NCBI GenBank assembly: GCA_029266815.1
Contig: JAQSWC010000142.1
Location: forward strand, 1-5,744
DNA length: 5,744 nt
Direction of reading: 5' to 3'
Origin: Paucimonas sp.
GTDB taxonomy: Bacteria; Pseudomonadota; Gammaproteobacteria; Burkholderiales; Burkholderiaceae_D
Part shown: positions 1 through 5,744 of the stretch, in pieces
How positions within the stretch are numbered: the first letter of the stretch is position 1
Layout: each line of letters opens with the position of its first letter
Made by a program: the position numbers and the translations under genes
The notes under the pieces: generated by a model
What the model was told of the DNA's origin: nothing
The model's input: the letters and a program-made list of their open reading frames with translations, nothing else
Database searches by the model: none

Positions 1-1
1 G

Positions 2-637
2 GATCGCGTGCTGGACAAGGTACGCGTAGAAAACTGGAATGTTGTAGAAACAGCGCTGAAGGACGGCAAAGGCATTATTTTTCTCACGCCGCATCTCGGC
101 TGCTTCGAGGTCACTGCGCAGTACATGGCCTCGCATATGCCGATTACCGTGCTGTACCGCCCGCCGCGCAAGACCGCACTGAAGCCCCTGGTTGAGGGTG
201 CCCGTACCAGACACAATCTCAGCCTCGCCCCAGCCAATCTGGCAGGCGTGAGAATGCTGTTCAAAGCTCTAAAACATAACGGCGCCATCGGTCTCCTGCC
301 TGACCAGGTGCCTCAATCCGGCGAGGGGGTGTGGGCGGAATTCTTCGGCGCCCCCGCCTATACCATGACCTTGCCTGCCAAGCTGCACCAAATGACAGGC
401 ACCCCGATCATCCTCACCTGCGCGCTCCGGCTTCCATACGGGAAGGGATATGCAATGAAGACCGTGCGCTTCGACCAAGCTCTTTCCGGCAGCGCTGAGG
501 AGCAGGCGACGGCGATCAATCAGGCCATGGAAAACCTGATCGCGCAATGCCCGGCGCAGTATTTCTGGAGTTACAAGCGCTACAAGCAGCCGGCAGGCGT
601 TGAAGCCCCCCCTGCCCTGCAGGAGACCGGCACATGA
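2..637 (+). CDS. Lipid A / lysophospholipid acyltransferase, HtrB-like (5' end missing)
   Basis: This is the C-terminal part (211 residues) of a Lip_A_acyltrans family protein. Such inner-membrane enzymes transfer an acyl chain from acyl-ACP to a lipid A precursor. The reading frame is open to the left edge, so the GTG at 8 is not the real start; compared with the family's roughly 290-300 residues, about 80-90 N-terminal residues, including the membrane anchor, lie outside. Seen directly: the catalytic H-x4-E motif (TPHLGCFEV, bases 92-109 from His to Glu), a YRPP segment typical of the substrate site, the LLPDQVP block (PDQ at 299-307), and the family-typical end CPAQYFWSYKRYK. The stop codon overlaps the start of the next gene, which is a paralogue, so the two are probably co-transcribed. 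Family assignment is firm. The acyl chain and acceptor cannot be read from the sequence, so no symbol is given. Confidence 0.9.
   Translation, partial: DRVLDKVRVENWNVVETALKDGKGIIFLTPHLGCFEVTAQYMASHMPITVLYRPPRKTALKPLVEGARTRHNLSLAPANLAGVRMLFKALKHNGAIGLLPDQVPQSGEGVWAEFFGAPAYTMTLPAKLHQMTGTPIILTCALRLPYGKGYAMKTVRFDQALSGSAEEQATAINQAMENLIAQCPAQYFWSYKRYKQPAGVEAPPALQETGT
621..625 (+). promoter_or_regulatory. Ribosome binding site of the second acyltransferase
   Basis: AGGAG lies 8 bases before the ATG at 634 and inside the end of the preceding gene. It favours 634 over the second in-frame ATG at 643, which would sit 17 bases away. Confidence 0.7.
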
Positions 638-1503
638 GAATCATGCTGGGACTAATGTGGCTGCTCCATTGGCTTCCGCTGCCGGTGCTCGGCCGCCTCG
701 GCAACGCAGTGGGATCGCTGCTGTTTCTTCTGGTGAAGTCGAGGCGCCACATCACGTTGACCAATCTGCAGATATGTCTGCCCGACCTGCCCGAAAGCGA
801 AAGACGAGCTCTCGCAAAGAAGCACTTTCAGGCCTATGCACGCAGCGTGCTGGAAAGAGGCATCCTGTGGTGGGCGCCCGAGTCGCGTTTGCGCAAGCTG
901 ATTCATGTGGAGCCCCGAGTGCCTGTCGAAGTGATGCGGGCCAGTCCGACCATTGTGCTGTGCCCGCATTTCGTCTGCCTAGATGTCGCCGGCGTGGCGG
1001 GCGTGCTCGAGCTTTCGATGTGCTCCATCTATACCCAGCAAAAGAACCGCGTGTTCGATGAGGCGCTGCGAAAGGGACGTTCACGATTCCACGCAGTAAA
1101 GATCGTGCCGCGCGACGCTGGCGTCAAACCGATCATCCGATCCATGCGCGATGGCATGCCCTTCTTCATGTTGCCCGACCTCGACTTCGGCTCCAAGGAC
1201 GCGGAATTCGTGCCTTTCTTCGGCATGCCCGCTGCCACACTGACCGCGCCAGCCCGCATCGCCGCTGCAACCGGCGCCCAGGTCATTCCCGTCATCGCCA
1301 CCTTCATGCCTGATTTCCGCGGCTGGAAAGTCACGTATTATCCGCCTTGGGAAGGCTACCCCGGCGATGATATCGTTGCGGCTACGCGCCGCATGAATGA
1401 ATTCATAGAAAAACGCGTCATGGAAACGCCCGCGGAATATTTCTGGGCTCACAAACGTTTCAAGACACGTCCTCAAGGCGAACCCGGGGTATACGGCAAG
1501 TAG
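634..1503 (+). CDS. lpxL: Lipid A biosynthesis lauroyl-type acyltransferase, LpxL-like
   Basis: A complete 289-residue protein of normal length for the LpxL/HtrB family, which adds a secondary acyl chain to the Kdo-lipid A precursor at the inner membrane. It starts with a hydrophobic N-terminal anchor (about residues 3-34). The catalytic H-x4-D motif is His112 to Asp117 (PHFVCLD). Next come the IYTQQKN segment (132-138), the PDLDFG block (181-186), an FVPFFG segment (192-197), and the family ending AEYFWAHKRFKTRP (267-280). Its wording (QQKN, PDxDxG, FKTRP.GEP) matches what I recall of Burkholderiales LpxL. The start overlaps the previous stop as ATGA, which suggests translational coupling. 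The two neighbours are only distantly alike, so they probably differ in substrate and are not a recent duplication. Family is certain; the exact acylation step is inferred. Confidence 0.9.
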   Translation: MRIMLGLMWLLHWLPLPVLGRLGNAVGSLLFLLVKSRRHITLTNLQICLPDLPESERRALAKKHFQAYARSVLERGILWWAPESRLRKLIHVEPRVPVEVMRASPTIVLCPHFVCLDVAGVAGVLELSMCSIYTQQKNRVFDEALRKGRSRFHAVKIVPRDAGVKPIIRSMRDGMPFFMLPDLDFGSKDAEFVPFFGMPAATLTAPARIAAATGAQVIPVIATFMPDFRGWKVTYYPPWEGYPGDDIVAATRRMNEFIEKRVMETPAEYFWAHKRFKTRPQGEPGVYGK

Positions 1504-1520
1504 ATGTCCTGGCCAGCAGG

Positions 1521-1526
1521 TACAAT
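1521..1526 (+). promoter_or_regulatory. Possible -10 box upstream of dapF
   Basis: TACAAT matches the sigma-70 -10 consensus at five of six bases and sits 32 bp before the dapF start, in the 55-bp gap after lpxL. No good -35 box is seen at 16-18 bp; the region there is the end of lpxL. dapF may therefore have its own weak promoter or be read only from upstream. An 8-bp palindrome (CTGGCCAG, 1509-1516) lies just before it. Confidence 0.35.
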
Positions 1527-1558
1527 CATCAGAACACGTTACGCTACGTACCCAAGGC

Positions 1559-2410
1559 ATGAAACTCAAATTCACCAAGATGCATGGCGCCGGCAACGAC
1601 TTCGTCGTCATTGATGCCGTCACTCAGCATATCGAATTCACTCTCGAACAATGGAAATTCATTGCTGATCGCCGGTTCGGCGTGGGCGCTGACCAGATGC
1701 TGGTAGTAGAGAAGCCGCGCCTGCCCGATACCGACTTTCGCTATCGCATCTATAACGCCGACGGCGGCGAAGTAGAGCAGTGCGGCAATGGCGCCCGCGC
1801 CTTCGTGCGATTCGTGACCGACAAGGGATTGACCTCCAAACGCGCCATCCGCGTCGAGACCATGGCCGGCGTAATTCAGCCGAAGCTTGAAGACGATGGC
1901 CGCGTGACCGTCGACATGGGCGCACCGGTGCTGGAACCCAAAAGTATTCCTTTCAATGCCGAGGACCTTTCCGGGCAGAGCGAAGGCCGCGACACCTTGT
2001 GGCCGATCGAGATCAACGGCAAGACTTTGTATTTTTCCGCCGTATCGATGGGCAATCCTCACGCGGTGCAGGTCGTCGAAGATTGCGAGCAAGCGCCAGT
2101 GGAAAACGACGGCCCTCTCATTGAAAATCATCCGCGCTTTCCACGCAGGGTGAATGCGGGCTTCATGCAAATCCTGAATCGACATGCAGTCAGACTGAGG
2201 GTATTCGAACGCGGCGTAGGAGAAACTCTGGCTTGCGGGACCGGCGCCTGCGCGGCAGTGGTCGCCGGCATACGCCGCGGCCTGCTCGATTCGCCGGTGG
2301 CCGTAACCATGCGCGGCGGCGAGTTGTCGATTGCATGGAGCGGGGAAGGCTCACCTGTGCTCATGACCGGCCCTGCCGTCAGCGTATTCGAAGGCGAGAT
2401 GGAGATTTGA
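1559..2410 (+). CDS. dapF: Diaminopimelate epimerase
   Basis: A complete 283-residue protein. It converts LL-diaminopimelate to the meso form in the cytoplasm, without a cofactor, for lysine and peptidoglycan synthesis. The two catalytic cysteines are Cys75 (in EQCGNGAR) and Cys226 (in ETLACGTGAC), equivalent to Cys73 and Cys217 of E. coli. Other expected substrate-binding residues are present: Asn13 (GAGND), Gln46 (GADQ), Asn67 (YNADGG), Asn166 (GNPHA), Asn199, and Glu217-Arg218. It is slightly longer than the E. coli enzyme (274) because of about 7 extra residues between the two halves, around 135-148. The start is set by the conserved MKLKFTKMHG opening; only a poor AAGG close to the ATG could serve as ribosome binding site. 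It lies 55 bp after lpxL on the same strand and faces the Sel1 gene tail to tail. Confidence 0.97.
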   Translation: MKLKFTKMHGAGNDFVVIDAVTQHIEFTLEQWKFIADRRFGVGADQMLVVEKPRLPDTDFRYRIYNADGGEVEQCGNGARAFVRFVTDKGLTSKRAIRVETMAGVIQPKLEDDGRVTVDMGAPVLEPKSIPFNAEDLSGQSEGRDTLWPIEINGKTLYFSAVSMGNPHAVQVVEDCEQAPVENDGPLIENHPRFPRRVNAGFMQILNRHAVRLRVFERGVGETLACGTGACAAVVAGIRRGLLDSPVAVTMRGGELSIAWSGEGSPVLMTGPAVSVFEGEMEI

Positions 2411-2452
2411 CGGCGTCAGGCCCCGGCGTAACGCCAGCGCACATAAAACCAG
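2411..2452. other. Convergent 42-bp gap between dapF and the Sel1 gene
   Basis: It contains a small GC-rich hairpin (GGCG, loop TAA, CGCC; 2425-2435), and a second copy of GGCGT at 2412-2416 could pair with ACGCC (2431-2435) instead. No T-run follows on either strand, so this is not a convincing intrinsic terminator. Termination of both transcripts is unexplained and could be Rho-dependent or overlapping. Confidence 0.35.
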
Positions 2453-3964
2453 CTAGCCAGTGGCTTCGGCCTTCATGTCGGCCGCCTTGGACAGCGCCCG
2501 CAACCGGTATAGCCTCTGGCGATAGTTGCCCTCCGGTCCGGCCGGGCCGCAATCCACCTGTTCAAACAAGCGCTTTGCCTCGTTCAGAATCTGGCGTTCT
2601 GCCGCGGTGCGAATTTGGATCATGCGCCTTCTGCTGCGCGGGCGATGCTTGCTGATGTCAACCACCAGGCAAGCACCGGCATCGGCTTCCTGAACATCAA
2701 TCAGCACTGCCTCGGCGCGATTCAGGCCGAAGGCGGCGGCCAGCTTCAGGCGCGCCGCCATGAAAGGATGCAGGCTCAGTTCTTCAGGCGACATGGACTT
2801 CAGCGCGGCGTCGGCCCACACCGCGGCCTGCGCACGCGGCACGATGCGCTCCAGCAGGCGGCCCGCCTCCTCGATGCCCTGCTCTTCTGCCTTGATCAGC
2901 CAGGATGCGGCATACACGTCGCCTCCCGGCGTAGCGCGCCGCATGCGCCATAATGCCTTTCCCCACTCGAGCTGTGCCGTCGCTATGCCTGCCAAGGCGG
3001 CTCGTTCAAGGCATTGAAGGGCATCGGCAAGACTGCGTTGCGAACACTCGGCCTTCCAGTAAATGCGCGAGAGCGCATGCCACGCCGCGCCATGGCCCTG
3101 CTCCGCAGCGCTCGACAGCCACTTGATCGCCCGCTTGTAATTCGCCGCTCCGCTCTCCTGAGGCAATCGTTCTCCGCTTTCATCCATGCGCGCAATCCAG
3201 AGTCCGAGACGATATTGCGCCTCGCGATGGCCGGCAGCGGCAGCCGCTTCCCACATCTGCTCGGCCTGCTCCATATCCCGGCGCTGATAAAGCGCCTGGG
3301 CGCAGCGCGACAGCAGCTCCGCATCTTCCGCGCTTGTAGCGGTGCGGACTGTGCCAATACGGCGGGCGACGTCATGAGCAAGAGGGAGCGTCCATTGAAG
3401 GAAACCCGACACATCCCCTTTCTTCCAGCATTCCTCGGCAAGGCGCCGCTGCGCTTGCGGCACGCCGTTGCAGGCCGCCTCGTAGAGCCACGCTGACGCG
3501 GCGTCCTGACTATCGCTTCCACGGGCCGAGTGTTGCAGCGTGGCTTGCTGCGCAAGCATCCACTGCGCATCGGGAATGCCGGCGCGTGCCGCTGCCTCCA
3601 GAGCTTCCAGCGCCTTGATGCGCCGGTTCGGATCGGGCGTCAGTTCCGGCTGCTGCAAGACCAGTTTTGCAAAGACCAGGCCCGCATGCGGCATACCCGA
3701 GTCGTAAGCCCGTTCATACCATTGGGACAGCCGTGCGACATGCGTCACCTGCCTCGCAATCTCGAAAGGCACATGACTGCCGATCAACAGCCATGCATCC
3801 CGCTCTTGCTGGGCCGCCGCGCGGTCGAGCCAATAGAGTGCGGTAGCCGGATTTTTCGGTAGACCTTTGCCGCCAAACAGATAGCGCTTGCCGAGCGCCA
3901 ATTGAGCAGCCGCTTCCCCGGCGCGCGCTGCATGCAGCAGGGAAATCTCTTCTCGGGTGGCCAT
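2453..3964 (-). CDS. Sel1-repeat (TPR-like) protein
   Basis: A 503-residue protein of unknown function. It is built of helical Sel1-like repeats, a scaffold usually used for protein-protein contacts. Recognisable units lie near residues 17-52, 93-130, 131-168, 213-246, 247-291, 292-327 and 328-364, several ending in the typical AAxxGh turn (ARAGIPDAQ, AAAGHREAQ, AEQGHGAAW, ALAGIATAQ). From about 390 the repeat pattern stops. A different C-terminal part follows: HPFMAARLKLAAAFGLNRAE, a short strand-like ACLVVDI segment, a basic RPRSRRRM stretch, and a tail with CGPAGPEGNYRQRLYRLRA. No signal peptide or membrane segment is seen, so it is probably cytoplasmic. The chosen ATG starts just before the first repeat; an in-frame opening up to 4240 exists, but its sequence is not repeat-like. 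No clear Shine-Dalgarno is present. It runs opposite to all its neighbours. Family is firm, start moderate, function unknown. Confidence 0.85.
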   Translation of the reverse strand: MATREEISLLHAARAGEAAAQLALGKRYLFGGKGLPKNPATALYWLDRAAAQQERDAWLLIGSHVPFEIARQVTHVARLSQWYERAYDSGMPHAGLVFAKLVLQQPELTPDPNRRIKALEALEAAARAGIPDAQWMLAQQATLQHSARGSDSQDAASAWLYEAACNGVPQAQRRLAEECWKKGDVSGFLQWTLPLAHDVARRIGTVRTATSAEDAELLSRCAQALYQRRDMEQAEQMWEAAAAAGHREAQYRLGLWIARMDESGERLPQESGAANYKRAIKWLSSAAEQGHGAAWHALSRIYWKAECSQRSLADALQCLERAALAGIATAQLEWGKALWRMRRATPGGDVYAASWLIKAEEQGIEEAGRLLERIVPRAQAAVWADAALKSMSPEELSLHPFMAARLKLAAAFGLNRAEAVLIDVQEADAGACLVVDISKHRPRSRRRMIQIRTAAERQILNEAKRLFEQVDCGPAGPEGNYRQRLYRLRALSKAADMKAEATG

Positions 3965-4165
3965 GAATTTAAGTGCCTGACAATGAAATTCGAATCTGTC
4001 TAGCTTCGAATAAAGCTGCGCTTGTCCCCCTGAGCCCGCGCAAGAAATGTAACCAAATATGGAAATAGTCGTTCGTTCGCGAAAACTAAGTTTCCTTCCT
4101 TCATTAGTGCTTCTCATCATGTGCCCGGAAATAACACGTCGTGTGCGCGTATCGATAACGATAAC

Positions 4166-4192
4166 GGCATTGCCTATACCATCGGCAATGCC
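4166..4192. repeat. Perfect 9-bp inverted repeat
   Basis: GGCATTGCC (4166-4174) and its reverse complement GGCAATGCC (4184-4192) are separated by 9 bases. The arms could be an operator for a dimeric regulator (centre-to-centre spacing 18 bp) or a hairpin in RNA. No T-run follows directly, so a terminator is unlikely. A tandem ATAACG pair (4156-4161 and 4162-4166 region) precedes it. Confidence 0.6.
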
Positions 4193-4368
4193 TCGCGAAC
4201 CACCAGCGACCACGAAACTCTCAACGTCGGCGCACGTCATTGCTTCTGATTACACCGTCAGTCATTTGTCGCCGCGTGCAGCGATGCTTTTTTTGCCGGA
4301 ACATCTACGCATTGCACAACTGTCATTTCCGCCGTTTTGCGCGCTCGCGCAGGCTATCCGGCGCGGTG

Positions 4369-4374
4369 TAGAAT
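4369..4374 (+). promoter_or_regulatory. Possible -10 box for the DUF484-xerC pair
   Basis: TAGAAT matches the sigma-70 -10 consensus at five of six bases, 75 bp before the DUF484 start. No good -35 hexamer stands 16-18 bp upstream. Three bases downstream begins a perfect 12-bp palindrome, GCGCAATTGCGC (4378-4389), which would overlap the transcription start. Confidence 0.3.
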
Positions 4375-4448
4375 GTCGCGCAATTGCGCCAGCCTGTTTT
4401 GACTTTTTAGCGGTCCGCCTTCCTCACGAAATTACGCACCTAACGACC

Positions 4449-5120
4449 ATGACTTCGTCCCTCGATTCCAACGCCGTCGCCCAGTACCTTGCCGACAACG
4501 CGCACTTCTTCGAAGAGCATGCCGATGTGCTGGCCAAGCTCCGGTTGAACAGCCCCCTGGGCGGCCGCACCGTGTCGCTGCAGGACCGGCAGATCGAGGT
4601 CTTGCGTGACAAGATCAAGGTACTGGAACTTCGTCTTGCGGACTTGATGCACCTTGCGCAGGAAAACGACAACATCACGCGCAAGCTGCAGGAATGGAAC
4701 CGTTTGCTGCTGCTGGCCCGCAATGATATCGACCTGCCTCATGCTTTAATCAACGGCCTCCAGACTGTATTCGGCGTACCCCATGCAACCCTGCGCATCT
4801 GGGGCGTGGCGCCGGATTACGCGCACACCTGGTTTGCCGTGCCCGTGTCCGACGATGCCCGCATTTTTACCGGCGGGCTGACCGCGCCCTTCTGCGGAGA
4901 AAATCATGATTTCGAAGCCGCTTCCTGGCTGGAAGATGCGCCATCGGTAAAGTCGATTGCGATGCTGGCCTTGCGCGTAGATGCCCATAGCGAGGCATTC
5001 GGCCTGCTGGTACTCGGCTCCCCCGATCCGCAACGCTTCACGTCAGACATGGCGACCGATTTTCTTGCGCGCATGGGTGAGAGCGCAAGCGCTGCGCTCT
5101 CCTGCTTTCTCGACGAGTAA
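4449..5120 (+). CDS. DUF484 family protein (GAF-like)
   Basis: A 223-residue protein, normal length for DUF484. The N-terminal part (residues 8-33, AQYLADNAHFFEEHADVLAK and on) and the VSLQDRQIEVLRDK segment (42-55) are the family signature. Residues 45-90 look like a continuous heptad-rich helix, probably a coiled coil. Residues 95-220 form a GAF-like domain ending in a helix (MATDFLARMGESASAALSCF). The biochemical role is unknown; these genes commonly sit directly before xerC, as here with 15 bp between them, so a shared transcript is likely. The ATG at 4449 is chosen because the family signature starts right after it. The frame is open further upstream to 4059, but those 130 codons look non-coding and lack family resemblance. 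No strong Shine-Dalgarno precedes 4449. Confidence 0.9.
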   Translation: MTSSLDSNAVAQYLADNAHFFEEHADVLAKLRLNSPLGGRTVSLQDRQIEVLRDKIKVLELRLADLMHLAQENDNITRKLQEWNRLLLLARNDIDLPHALINGLQTVFGVPHATLRIWGVAPDYAHTWFAVPVSDDARIFTGGLTAPFCGENHDFEAASWLEDAPSVKSIAMLALRVDAHSEAFGLLVLGSPDPQRFTSDMATDFLARMGESASAALSCFLDE

Positions 5121-5126
5121 GCAATC

Positions 5127-5130
5127 GGAG
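5127..5130 (+). promoter_or_regulatory. Ribosome binding site of xerC
   Basis: GGAG stands 5 bases before the GTG at 5136, inside the 15-bp gap after the DUF484 stop. The TAA at 5118-5120 is in the same frame as xerC and no ATG, GTG or TTG lies between, so the GTG is the first possible start. Confidence 0.65.
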
Positions 5131-5135
5131 CCTAC

Positions 5136-5744
5136 GTGGACAGCAAGGAAGCGCTGGTCGATGGCTATCTCGACAGCCTGATCAGCCAGCGCAAGCTGTC
5201 CGCGCATACCGTCGATAGTTATCGTCGCGATCTCGTGCAATTGATGCAGCTTGCCGATGCCGTATCGGCCACACTGGAAAGCGTGACGCACTTCCACGTC
5301 CGCAAATTTGCAGCCCAGCTTCATTCGCAGGGCCTGAACCCACGCTCGATCGCGCGCAAGCTTTCAGCGTGGCGCGGCTTCTTCAACTGGCTTTCCGAGC
5401 AAATGCCGCTTGCTGCCAACCCAGTCGACGGCGTGAAGGCACCGAAACGTGCCAAGCCCTTGCCCAAGGCGCTGTCGGCGGACGATGCAGTCCGCCTGGT
5501 ATCCGAAAAAACGGGGCTGGAAAAATCAGTCGCACAATTATGCAATCACGCCATGTTCGAGCTGCTCTATTCCAGCGGCCTGCGGGTGTCAGAGCTCGCG
5601 GGACTCGATCTGCGATATGTGCGCGAAGACAGCCACGAATCGCAAGGCTGGATCGATCTCGAGGAATGCAGCGTTACGGTGACAGGCAAGGGCAGCAGGA
5701 TGCGCAGCGTGCCAGTGGGCAGACCGGCAATGGAAGCAATCGCA
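5136..5744 (+). CDS. xerC: Tyrosine recombinase XerC (3' end missing)
   Basis: The first 203 residues of a protein expected to be about 300-330 long. XerC works with XerD at the dif site to resolve chromosome dimers at division. The N-terminal SAM-like core-binding domain covers about residues 4-90 (VDGYLDSLISQRKLSAHTV, then NPRSIARKLSAWRGFFNWL), followed by the linker NPVDGVKAPKRAKPLPKALS. The catalytic domain begins about 113. Arg150 (SSGLRVSEL) is the first catalytic arginine and Lys185 (TGKGSRMRSVPVG) the catalytic lysine. The HxxR, H and Tyr residues lie past the window edge. The start is GTG with GGAG 5 bases upstream. XerC is chosen over XerD from sequence style and the DUF484 neighbour. 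The Arg-to-Lys stretch is 11 residues longer than in E. coli XerC. Confidence 0.92.
   Translation, partial: MDSKEALVDGYLDSLISQRKLSAHTVDSYRRDLVQLMQLADAVSATLESVTHFHVRKFAAQLHSQGLNPRSIARKLSAWRGFFNWLSEQMPLAANPVDGVKAPKRAKPLPKALSADDAVRLVSEKTGLEKSVAQLCNHAMFELLYSSGLRVSELAGLDLRYVREDSHESQGWIDLEECSVTVTGKGSRMRSVPVGRPAMEAIA

Larger units (their letters stand above)
3965..4448. other. Divergent intergenic region between the Sel1 gene and the DUF484 gene
   Basis: 484 bp without a supported gene. Both flanking genes start from it, so it should hold their promoters. The part at about 4040-4130 is visibly more AT-rich than the genes. Elements seen: two TTCGAAT copies (3989-3995, 4005-4011), TTCGCGAA (4076-4083), a 9-bp inverted repeat (4166-4192), a T7 run (4288-4294), and a 12-bp palindrome next to a -10-like box (4369-4389). 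Frames on both strands happen to be open through parts of it, which is common in GC-rich DNA. Their translations show no family I know. No tRNA is seen. Confidence 0.7.

Noticed and set aside
1081..2364. Minus-strand open frames of up to 213 codons opposite lpxL and dapF
   Set aside because: They lie fully opposite genes whose motifs and active sites are intact, and have no recognisable domain or ribosome binding site.
2425..2435. Intrinsic terminator shared by dapF and the Sel1 gene
   Set aside because: The stem is only 4 bp with a 3-base loop and no T-run follows on either strand.
2615..3862. Several plus-strand open frames of 85-160 codons inside the Sel1 gene
   Set aside because: They are shadows of the GC-rich minus-strand gene; their translations are arginine-, alanine- and serine-rich without family resemblance, while the minus strand gives clear Sel1 repeats.
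3965..4240. N-terminal extension of the Sel1 protein by 92 residues, starting at 4240 on the minus strand
   Set aside because: The extra residues show no repeat pattern or known domain. The stretch includes the AT-rich promoter-like part, and the ATG at 3964 stands directly before the first repeat.
4059..4448. N-terminal extension of the DUF484 protein by 130 residues, starting at 4059
   Set aside because: The family signature begins right after the ATG at 4449 and the resulting 223 residues is the usual length. The upstream translation is irregular and overlaps the antisense open frame, so both look like chance openings.
5136..5744. xerC-like gene as evidence of an integrated element or integron
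   Set aside because: The protein reads as housekeeping XerC, sits in the standard DUF484-xerC context, and no attachment sites, direct repeats or cargo genes are seen.
1..5744. CRISPR array, tRNA, rRNA, insertion sequence, toxin-antitoxin or defence genes
   Set aside because: No regularly spaced repeats, cloverleaf-like segments, transposase motifs or small two-gene modules were found on reading both strands; nearly all the sequence is accounted for by the six genes.

Overview
The window reads as ordinary chromosomal DNA from a betaproteobacterium of the order Burkholderiales, most likely the family Oxalobacteraceae (Herbaspirillum, Noviherbaspirillum, Collimonas or similar). The basis is GC-rich coding sequence, Burkholderiales-style LpxL/HtrB proteins, and the order acyltransferase - acyltransferase - dapF - DUF484 - xerC, which I know from this group. 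The family assignment is inference from recalled protein style; no search was run.

Layout. Bases 2-637 hold the 3' part of a lipid A acyltransferase-family gene (HtrB-like), cut by the window start. It overlaps by ATGA a second, complete paralogue at 634-1503 (LpxL-like). After a 55-bp gap with a possible -10 box, dapF (diaminopimelate epimerase, 1559-2410) is complete with all expected active-site residues. A Sel1-repeat protein is encoded on the opposite strand (2453-3964) and converges on dapF with only 42 bp between the stop codons. A 484-bp intergenic region (3965-4448) separates its start from the divergent DUF484 gene (4449-5120). xerC follows 15 bp later from a GTG start (5136) and runs off the right edge after 203 codons.

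Functionally, the plus-strand genes concern the cell envelope and chromosome maintenance. The acyltransferases would add secondary acyl chains to lipid A (or act on related lipids). DapF supplies meso-diaminopimelate for peptidoglycan and lysine. XerC is one of the two recombinases that resolve chromosome dimers at dif. DUF484 is an uncharacterised GAF-like protein often found next to xerC. The minus-strand Sel1 gene interrupts this plus-strand series and is the only accessory-looking element.

I see no mobile element, CRISPR array, tRNA, rRNA or phage gene, and nothing that amounts to a new biological system. The stretches most worth a second look are the 484-bp divergent intergenic region, which holds several short symmetric elements, and the Sel1 protein with its roughly 110-residue C-terminal domain that is not Sel1-like.
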